The position numbers and the translations under genes were made by a program. From assembly GCA_037043015.1 (NCBI GenBank), contig CM073322.1:8815601-8879600 (forward strand): a stretch of 64,000 nucleotides of DNA, written 5' to 3'. Below, piece after piece: positions 57,036 through 64,000 of the stretch (position 1 is its first letter; each line of letters starts with the position of its first letter). The DNA is from Bryum argenteum. Lineage: Eukaryota > Streptophyta > Bryopsida > Bryales > Bryaceae. The notes under the pieces are model-generated. The model made no database searches. It had not been told where the DNA came from and was given only the letters and a program-made list of their open reading frames with translations.

Positions 57036-57125
57036 TGTAGAATGCCGTTGCATCATGCGCAGTGATTGAACGAGGGGATATGCAAGAGTCTTAGGCGAGT
57101 GGGCAGTTAGGGCGACACTCCATGT

Positions 57126-57175
57126 CGCGTATTGAGAGCTAATGCAGCTTTCGAAGCCTCCTTGCATATTCAATA
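57126..57175 (+). pseudogene. Fragment of snoRNA D
   Basis: TTGAGAGCTAATGCAGCTTT matches the 3' half of D1 and D2. No box C is present, so this is a partial duplicate. Confidence 0.5.
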
Positions 57176-57221
57176 ATTTTACCGGTCTTTCTGCCTGCTC
57201 ACTTCCTTTCGTTTTCGGAAG

Positions 57222-57304
57222 TCCGGATGATGAATTGCAGATTCTTAGTCGGATTCCCTCCGATGCGTAAGCAAGTGACGCTAACCTGCGCTTGTGATGG
57301 GCTA
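57222..57304 (+). ncRNA. Box C/D snoRNA A2, box D altered
   Basis: Retains box C GATGATGA (57226) and the same 25S-complementary guide as A1 (AGTCGGATTCCCT). The box D position reads GTGA instead of CTGA, so stability may be reduced. Confidence 0.6.
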
Positions 57305-57346
57305 GGTCGTGAGTATTTGGGATGTGTTTACAACAGGGTTTTGTTC

Positions 57347-57482
57347 ATGCCAGAGCCGGTGATGATAAATCTCTAGGCTTGTTTCTCAAACATTCGCAGT
57401 GGCCGCCTAAAGCTTTCGCCCTGCCGGGCTTGAGAGCTAATGCAGCTTCGAAACCTTCCTTGGATATCTGAGACTCTGACAT
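57347..57482 (+). ncRNA. Long box C/D-like snoRNA D2
   Basis: Second copy of D1, with one mismatch in the terminal stem (ATGCCAGAG/CTCTGACAT). Boxes C and D are intact. Begins the second D-E-F-x-C block. Confidence 0.65.
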
Positions 57483-57508
57483 TCATTTGCATTTAAGATC
57501 TTGTCGCC

Positions 57509-57602
57509 GCTCAGCGATGATTATAAAATACCCGCGCTTCTGATGGGAAACCATATGAAGCAAACAGGTTACAATGGTTGAATTTCTTCAGATGAGCTGA
57601 GC
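57509..57602 (+). ncRNA. Box C/D snoRNA E2
   Basis: Copy of E1 with the same stem, C, D', C' and D boxes. The 27-nt offset from D2 equals that between D1 and E1, showing block duplication. Confidence 0.75.
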
Positions 57603-57620
57603 AAGTCAATGTTTTAATTT

Positions 57621-57698
57621 CTGAACCGATGATGACAAAAGCGGAGTGAAGCTTTTGAGCTTGTGATCATTTCCATTGTTACACACACTGAGGTATCA
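57621..57698 (+). ncRNA. Box C/D snoRNA F2
   Basis: Box C ATGATGA (57629) and box D CTGA (57688), with a CTGA/TCAG outer pairing. Interior changed from F1 (AAAGCGGAGTGAAGC). Confidence 0.6.
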
Positions 57699-57822
57699 GG
57701 TTTCTTAGAGTGAATTGGACATCCTGCAAACAGATTTAGTGCTCAAATTTCGAGCTGTCGAAAGAAATTGAATTCCCCGTATCCAGCTTCATTGCATCCG
57801 GTGTGCTTTATGACCATTGTCT

Positions 57823-57910
57823 GGGACATGACGATACTTTCCCCAAATGATCGACGCTGATTCCATCTGTGCGAATTCGCTCGAAAGAGCCAAGCCAGAA
57901 ATCTGATCCC
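57823..57910 (+). ncRNA. Box C/D snoRNA C4
   Basis: Box C ATGACGA (57828), D' CTGA, D CTGA (57903) and TCCC end. Last recognisable member of the cluster, closing the second D-E-F-x-C block. Confidence 0.65.
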
Positions 57911-58640
57911 GGAGTTGATCCTTTCAAGTCTACCATTCTTGGACAAAATATGATCACAAGAAATATCAGGGTGTGACGTAGCTCGACGAAGGAGACTTCA
58001 ATTGCGGATGCGGCGGGTATGAAGCACAAGACGTCCTGCCGATTGTGTCAATCTGGTGGTTACGATCAATCGATTCTCACTACTAGTGGATTACGACCAT
58101 GTGCAAGACATGCGACAACAGATACATCCTCCTCACCCGCAACACAGAACCGACAATCGGGGTGTCAAATTGAGATTACCTCTACCTTCTATCATACATG
58201 ACACGATTGGGTATTAAGAGCTCCATGTCCAAATCCATAGTTGTTGTTCACCGGACCAAGTGCCGAAACTCTGTGCCCGAAATCTTCTGCTGTATGACAT
58301 TCAACTGCAAATAGCCCGAAAACCAGGCACTGCCAATGACTTTCTCAAGATAGGGCACTGCTCATGACGATTTAACCAAGAAAATCACAACATTCATAAC
58401 AAATTGTTGCGTCAGGATTAACAAACCACCGCAGAGAATGTAATGTTATAGTATTTCGAGTAATTCATTTCTGTCAAAGGAAAGTAAAATGAAAGTAAAA
58501 TGAAGCAGATGCACATGTATTTTCCTTTGTCATTTAAGTAAATAGTGTAAGTACTTTGAAGGCCCACTCACATGTTTCTGAGGGAGAGATTTTACTTTTT
58601 TAAATTTATCCATTTCAAAGCAAAAGCAACATCTTCCTGT
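57911..58640. other. snoRNA cluster 3' flank and intergenic
   Basis: Possible further small RNA around 57950-58060, but without clear boxes. A GTAAAATGAA direct repeat lies near 58483-58504. No protein gene is supported. Confidence 0.4.
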
Positions 58641-58645
58641 GTTCG

Positions 58646-58653
58646 TATATAAG
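58646..58653 (+). promoter_or_regulatory. TATA box
   Basis: TATATAAG, 111 bp upstream of the chosen start of the 58764 gene, and well placed for transcription starting near 58680. Confidence 0.6.
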
Positions 58654-58763
58654 ACATGCAACACACATATATTAGTAGTATCTATATCACTAGAAGTCTA
58701 GAACCTACCAAAATCAAAGCTTTCACTTTTACTCTTCTACTATACTATGACTATAATCCACAG

Positions 58764-59507
58764 ATGGCTATACGAGCTGATGATAAAAAACCCAAGTCTT
58801 TGGATAAATATCCGGAGCCTTGGAATGAGAGAATCTGCAAATCGGCTGTAAAATGGGAGAAGATAATTTCACATTGGCCAGCGAAACGGAGGGAGAAGTT
58901 AATGAAGGGATATTATGCACCTTTGATTTTGTGTACAAATGCTGGATTTAAAGAAGAATTGACTAGGAAGTGGAAGATTTTATCAAAAGATGAAGAATGT
59001 TCTAGGAAGAGGAGATTGATGATTCCATATTGGTTCGCTGCGATGGTTTATTGTGAACATTTCATGAACAAGAAGGTAGATTGGAGCAATGCTCACAAAA
59101 TGCATAAGCATAGTACGATAGTTCATGCTTTTAGTCCGCCAAAGGAAACTCTAACTCCAATTCCTACGCCAAAGGATAGTAAAATGAAGCAGATGCAAAT
59201 ACTTCAAAAGAATGTGGAATCGCTGAAAAATGAATGCAGTGCCATTAAGAAAGCAACTTTGGAAGATGTGTATAAACACGAAGTTGAGATGGAAGCTATC
59301 AAAACACGCATTGATGACATGAAAGAAAATCTATTTCGAAAATCGGATGATATTCATAGCCTATTGAAGATAGTAGGAGGATATGGACAAGAAAATAGCA
59401 ATTTTCAATATTGTTACAATAAATCCATACCAAACATCTCTTTAATTAGTAAATACTCAGATTTGTTAAATGAAAACATCTTATATCATGATGTCATACT
59501 TCCATAA
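58764..59507 (+). CDS. Single-exon gene, unknown protein with coiled coil
   Basis: A 247-residue frame starting MAIRADDKKPKSLDKYPEPW. I chose this ATG because the more upstream one (58656) lies only a few bases after a TATA box; an out-of-frame ATG at 58748 precedes it. Residues about 20-115 are rich in Trp, Lys and Cys (WEKIISHWPAKRREKL, LTRKWKILSKDEECSRKRR, MIPYWFAAMVYCEHFM). Residues 140-205 look like a coiled coil (MKQMQILQKNVESLKNECSA, EVEMEAIKTRIDDMKENLF). No membrane segment is evident. I do not recognise the family; it could be a lineage-specific gene or derived from a mobile element. Confidence 0.55.
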   Translation: MAIRADDKKPKSLDKYPEPWNERICKSAVKWEKIISHWPAKRREKLMKGYYAPLILCTNAGFKEELTRKWKILSKDEECSRKRRLMIPYWFAAMVYCEHFMNKKVDWSNAHKMHKHSTIVHAFSPPKETLTPIPTPKDSKMKQMQILQKNVESLKNECSAIKKATLEDVYKHEVEMEAIKTRIDDMKENLFRKSDDIHSLLKIVGGYGQENSNFQYCYNKSIPNISLISKYSDLLNENILYHDVILP

Positions 59508-59809
59508 CCTCTAAAAATAGAATTACTACGGATTTAAACATAGAAATGTACATATATCATAGATCCTTGGTATGAAACTCATCAAAAACACCTCTTAGAT
59601 TGGATTTATATCAAAGTGTACTTGAACTCTATTGCAAAAAAATTTATTCTTTTTAATATTACACAACAAGTTATAATTATTCTATACACCATCTACCACT
59701 CATTATTCCCACTTTTTGCTTGAATTACAATATTCACTTTTGCTTGCAAATTTGAAATGAGTTTCTATAGTTGTTCTTTGCATACTTGAGGTCATACTCG
59801 ATAAATATT
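59508..59809. other. Intergenic, no gene seen
   Basis: AT-rich 3' flank of the unknown gene. Nothing recognised. Confidence 0.4.
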
Positions 59810-60330
59810 GCAGATCCATCTAAGAAATTATGAATTCATGGCATGCATATTAGTGAAAGCAATTTTTTTTTTTTTTTTTTTTTTTGGATTTTCAAACTTG
59901 GGGCATATTTTACCAATGCAAGATGTTAGGAAGACATGACATGCATTTTAGTGCAGGACGTCTAGTTTTGAAATCTTTTTCCTTTCAAAATTTTTAGTCA
60001 ATTTTTACTATTCTAAGGCTATCATTTGTTTCAAGGAATTATCTAGTGATTTTTTTGGCTCAAGAGTCAACTTGAGATGAAGGTAAACGATTTGGTGTTT
60101 ATTTTCATTGCTTTAGGTCAGATGATAGAATTTCAACTTAAAAGTGAAAATGATGAAATCTTGTGGGTTTTTTTTTAAAAATTTATTACTCATATGCTAT
60201 GTTTTCGTATTCTCTAAGGCCTCATGACTCAAAATTTGGCCCTCATGATGAGCAATCAATTTAAACAAGATTGTACAATTGAGATCCAAAAAACTTACTT
60301 TCATATTCATCTATGACATTCTTTCAATCT
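59810..60330 (+). repeat. Dispersed repeat family R2, copy 2
   Basis: Counterpart of 45720-46320; includes a 27-nt poly-T run at about 59862-59885 that the other copy lacks. No coding content. Confidence 0.6.
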
Positions 60331-60855
60331 CCTTTTTCCTCCTATACCACTTTTCTTCACTTTTTCACATATGAAACATTACTTGCAAAATTTAAGAAGC
60401 TGCAAAGCATTTAGGAAAGGATATTGCTTTTGTGGTCTTATAAGAAAATGTGTATTAAGGAATTTATGCTAATTATATATTTTGTGGAGTTGTAAATTAA
60501 TGTATTTCAATTAACCTAAATTAGATCTCATTACATTCATGATAGACTTTTAAAATTTGTAGTATACAATGTGGATTTATTTCTTTAAGTTGAAGTGTAC
60601 CTCTACAATATCAAGTTATATTGTCGCGTAGAAACACCAATCGAGTTTGTTTGTGTAAGATTGATTATAGTTATAAATGGCTATGATAAAAAACTAAAAC
60701 CTATACAAAAACACTATGTATATGCTTCTTGTCAGCTTCTTTTAAACAAAAATCATGGTCAACCACATTGCACAACATGAAACTAGCACTGCCACAAGTG
60801 ATTCAAGTAGATATGGAGCATCCAACATAATGTCCTCTTACTAAAATTGAAGCAC
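60331..60855. other. Intergenic, no gene seen
   Basis: AT-rich. A 61-codon ORF at 60595-60780 lacks support. Confidence 0.4.
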
Positions 60856-61123
60856 TTAACCCCTAAAGATCCAAGACAGCCGAAATGGCTTTTTGGGGTT
60901 TCCGCAGGGAAAAAAGTCAGCCAACTTTGACCATTATAATCTCAAAATCAGAAAACAATTAACGGTTCAAATTTGACATATGAATATAGGGTCAAGTTCA
61001 CTTCAAGATCCTATGGTTGGATCTTCTAATTACTGCTTAGATTGAGTTTTTTCGGGCCTGAAGTAGAAGAGGGTCTTTTGTGATAATTTAGACAATTTTG
61101 TATCAAGGATCTTTAGGGATTAA
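60856..61123. mobile_element. TTAA-flanked MITE, 268 bp
   Basis: Left end TTAACCCCTAAAGATCC and right end the inverse of TTAATCCCTAAAGATCC, with one mismatch. The interior matches 5946-6153 (PSS intron) and 16001-16190. Confidence 0.7.
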
Positions 61124-61941
61124 AGTTCTACACGTGCATTTCCTCAGCTTTAGTGATGATAATTAGTAAGCAAGTTTTTTGTGACTTTTGAGTTTCTTTT
61201 AGTTCTATTCTTGCTTAGGGATCACAAAGGTACATTACAAGTTCTTTTCTACTTGGTTTATATAGCCAAAATAATCTTAATTCTTTAAAATTCATAAACA
61301 AACAGGTCTTCTACTATATCATTATAACCTCGTTTATTATCCTACACTTAAATTCATTTATATTGGTATACAACTTCTAGAAGTGACTATCAAATTTTCA
61401 CATCATCATAGACCCATAAACATTCTAAACCATTTTCAAATTTTAATGCAATATTTACTAAATAATGTTGAAAGTTATTATTTTTAGTTCAAATAAGAGT
61501 CATAGAACATTGAAGTAGAAGCAGAATTTACTTTCATCGAATATACAATACTTACGAGTTAATAAATCTTATAACTCCAAGATAAGAATACTATTCACCC
61601 ATGGCCACAAATAAATACATGACCCATATTTAATGTAAATGGACTCTAGTATTGACTAATGAATAAAAACTAAAAGCAATTTTGCTAGTGTAACCTTCAC
61701 TAAAGGAATGGCAATACCTCCTTGTGACCTATGAATTTTGTGCGCCCCTACTAAAGGAACCCTAATGGTCCCCATATCAAACAAAATAATAGAGTTGAAC
61801 TTACCAGTTAGAGAATTTTCAATTTTGCACATTCCGACGTCAATAAAAACAATAGCATCTACAAGCGCATAATATCCTCATTTTGATAATATATAGATTC
61901 ATTTCTAGGTTTGGGATCTTATTATCAAACACCAAGCTCAT
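61124..61941. other. Intergenic, no gene seen
   Basis: AT-rich sequence between two TTAA-type elements. No ORF, RNA box or repeat with a partner in the window was noted. Confidence 0.4.
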
Positions 61942-62794
61942 TTAACCCCTAATGTCAAAAAGAGCCGTATTGTAGTTGATTTGACTTTGGTCAAGCTCTC
62001 AGGTATTAAGTATAGATCATATGAAGTTGAAAGTTTTTGCAGATTGTAGAGTTTTCCCATACCTTTCCGGAAAGTCCTTCTGAACTTCAAAATAAGAGAT
62101 ATTTACAGTCAAACTTTGAAAACACTATTCGATATTGGCCCAAAACTGCCCAAACTATAGAATATGCTCATTTTTTCTCAAAATCTACCCAAAATCAATT
62201 CATCTACAGTAACTTCAAAAACTCCCCAAACATCAAGATTTTACTTTCTTTCAAGTTTCGTTTTTTGTACATGTAGAACATGTACCAAGCTATGATTTCA
62301 CTGTTCAGATTCCCTATCCAAGAATTTTTCACATGCCTTTATTACTGTCAAAAACTAGCCTTTGTATTTGAATTTCAACATACCTACATGTGAAATATCA
62401 AGCATCTCTACAGGTGACATAGGTTTAATAAGGGATAAAATTGTATAGACATAATCCTAACTTACTTAGGAACTCGAATTTGAAGAGCCTCAACTCAAAT
62501 TCACTCTTAAAAATGGTTTTTACATCCACAAAACATTTCAAACCTTGTTCAACTAGGGAATTTTTTATATATATATTTTTTATATGTACATATATTTTTT
62601 ATATATATACTTTTAAAATTTTTTTTCCCAACTTTAAAAATTACGACCTCACAATTGAAATTTGAATCCATTTTCGGTGCACAAATACATGTACGACTTA
62701 GGTACGAGACCCTACGATTACATGCTCAAAAATTTCTCAAAAGTTGAAAATTTGCTTTTTGGTGGTTTTGAGGGCTTACAACATCAGGGGTTAA
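61942..62794. mobile_element. TTAA-flanked element, 853 bp
   Basis: Left end TTAACCCCTAATGT, right end inverse of TTAACCCCTGATGT; TTAA on both edges. It contains the R1 repeat sequence (62270-62760), which explains the truncated R1 copies at 3470 and 14815. No transposase frame. Confidence 0.65.
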
Positions 62795-63050
62795 ATGAGT
62801 AAGCTCATGATGAGCCTTCTTGAAATTGAGGTTCTTTCTTTTAATTATTAAAAGATCTAGTAAGAATTTTCATAACCTTGCGATACTTAGTTAGCCTTTG
62901 TTACGTTTAGATAATTTGACATTAAATTGGAACACTTCGATGAAGAACTCAAACTCAAATGTTCTTATACACTAATTCAAAAAACAAAAAAAAAAAACAA
63001 AAAAAAAGTAAATTTGAGAGTTTGAGCGAAATGAAACCCTCTTTTCTTCA
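62795..63050. other. TGD2 3' flank
   Basis: AT-rich, with an A-run at 62978-63007. Expected 3' UTR of the minus-strand TGD2 gene; no other feature. Confidence 0.4.
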
Positions 63051-63873
63051 CTACTCAGAAACAAGCCGACTTAGTGACTCAATCAGGTGCTTCAAGTTGT
63101 TTCTTGTTTTGGCATTCCCAGTCACGCCACTTACATCTCTACTTATACTCTGCACATGCCAAATCAAATCAACTTGTTAAAGAACTTGTTAAATTCCTAA
63201 GACCCATCAAAGGTAAGATACTCAATGTGATCATTACCGCACTTCTCAAACTTAGAAAACAAAAATAGAAGGTTCATATCTCTAAATAATCGTAAGGTTT
63301 CTCATTCTTGCTTTATATGATAAGAACTTGCTTTACATGATCGATACTATCAGGAGTGGAAACAGGGTGGATTCTGATAAAGACTTACTTCAGCATGTTG
63401 TAATGTTTTGGTTAACGTCGACACCGAGTCTCGCAGTAGCTCCATGTTCCCCGAAGTCAGCACCACTTTGTTCAGATTGCTGCAACATCCAAAAACCAGA
63501 ATGAATATGCGTAGTATAACCTGAAAGATCGATCATAGTAGCAAAATCTAAAAGAAAATGAATGAGTCGATTATAGTAACGAACCCAAAAGTAGTCGATT
63601 CTGAAAGAAAATGAATGTGTAGATTATAGCAGCATGACTTGGAAGGAAACGAATATGTATCGGTCATAGTAGCATGACTTGAAAGTAAATGAATATGTAT
63701 CATGATTTGTAAAGAATGTGTGTGGATAGTAGCATAAGTTGAATGCAAAAACTGCACCTCAAGTCGCGTCCAGCCTCCACTGCTACTTTAGTTAAATTCT
63801 CGAAGTCTTTTAACAGACTACCCTCCCGGACTTCTTTCAACAGCGGCTCGATATCACCTGCCATGGACTGCAC
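63051..63873 (-). CDS. TGD2: TGD2-like MCE lipid-transfer protein, C-terminal three exons (gene continues past the right edge)
   Basis: TGD2 is the phosphatidic-acid-binding MCE-domain subunit of the TGD1-2-3 transporter in the inner chloroplast envelope, which brings ER-derived lipid into plastids. Exons: 63758-63873 (VQSMAGDIEPLLKEVREGSL, LLKDFENLTKVAVEAGRDL), 63389-63479 (NLNKVVLTSGNMELLRDSVS, TLTKTLQHAE) and 63051-63149 (SISRDVSGVTGNAKTRNNL, KHLIESLSRLVSE, stop). Phases 2 and 0 join. The pattern GSLLKD-ENLTK, LTSGNMELLR-SV-TLTKTLQH and TRNNLK-LIESLSRLV fits the C-terminal region of TGD2. The MCE domain itself lies beyond the window. Confidence 0.75.
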
Positions 63874-64000
63874 CTGCACCGTCATACCATTCTAGAATCA
63901 GAAACTCTTACATACAAGAACATGGCCCCTCTCAATTGCTGTAAGCTCCAAATCAAACTTCGAACATTGTTTCAACAAGGGTTGTGCATATTTCGAACTT

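Noticed and set aside
55831..57040. Short ORFs through the snoRNA cluster (for example 55831-56043, 56756-57040)
   Set aside because: They read across snoRNA units and share sequence only because the units are duplicated.

Overview
This is nuclear DNA of a streptophyte plant. Four spliced host genes are recognisable as land-plant orthologues: phosphatidylserine synthase, the STOP1 zinc-finger factor, RUS6, and the C-terminal end of TGD2. Their introns are short and canonical, and their divergence from the Arabidopsis proteins suggests a non-seed plant (bryophyte, lycophyte or fern). The species cannot be named from the sequence alone. Intergenic DNA is AT-rich and full of repeats.

Layout. 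1-4.5 kb: repeats (a GA-rich minisatellite, a long hairpin, a SINE piece). 4.6-8.4 kb: phosphatidylserine synthase, minus strand, 12 exons, with an in-frame TGA in exon 11. 10.8-12.7 kb: STOP1, minus strand. 13-17 kb: SINE and other repeat copies. 17.8-32.4 kb: a complete 14.55 kb CACTA (En/Spm-type) DNA transposon with matching termini and an AAC target duplication. It carries a TNP2-type transposase on the minus strand and a TNPA-like gene on the plus strand, in divergent orientation. 32.4-42.4 kb: a long non-LTR retrotransposon with ORF1 and a frame-broken ORF2. ORF2 shows a 2A-like peptide, an APE endonuclease, reverse transcriptase, an unrecognised domain, RNase H, a CCHC knuckle and what looks like a second, restriction-like (RLE) endonuclease. 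The CACTA element probably inserted into the 5' part of this retrotransposon. 42.4-46.3 kb: SINEs and a TTAA-flanked element. 47.2-51.2 kb: RUS6, minus strand, 10 exons. 52-55.4 kb: SINE pieces and a pair of Helitron-like miniatures. 55.5-58 kb: a polycistronic box C/D snoRNA cluster behind a telo-box promoter. 58.7-59.5 kb: a single-exon gene of unknown family. 59.5-63 kb: more repeats. 63.05 kb to the right edge: the last three exons of TGD2, minus strand.

How it fits together. The host genes serve membrane lipid synthesis (PSS), lipid import into plastids (TGD2), acid and aluminium stress transcription (STOP1), an organelle-associated DUF647 function (RUS6) and rRNA modification (snoRNAs). 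Nothing suggests they form a cluster. The middle 26 kb is a nested transposon block. Its most interesting component is the retrotransposon, whose domain set (APE + RT + RNase H + RLE) matches the rare dual-endonuclease (Dualen/RandI-type) plan and includes a 2A-like motif. Exon boundaries were worked out by hand from GT/AG sites, phase and similarity to remembered plant families; no database search was run.
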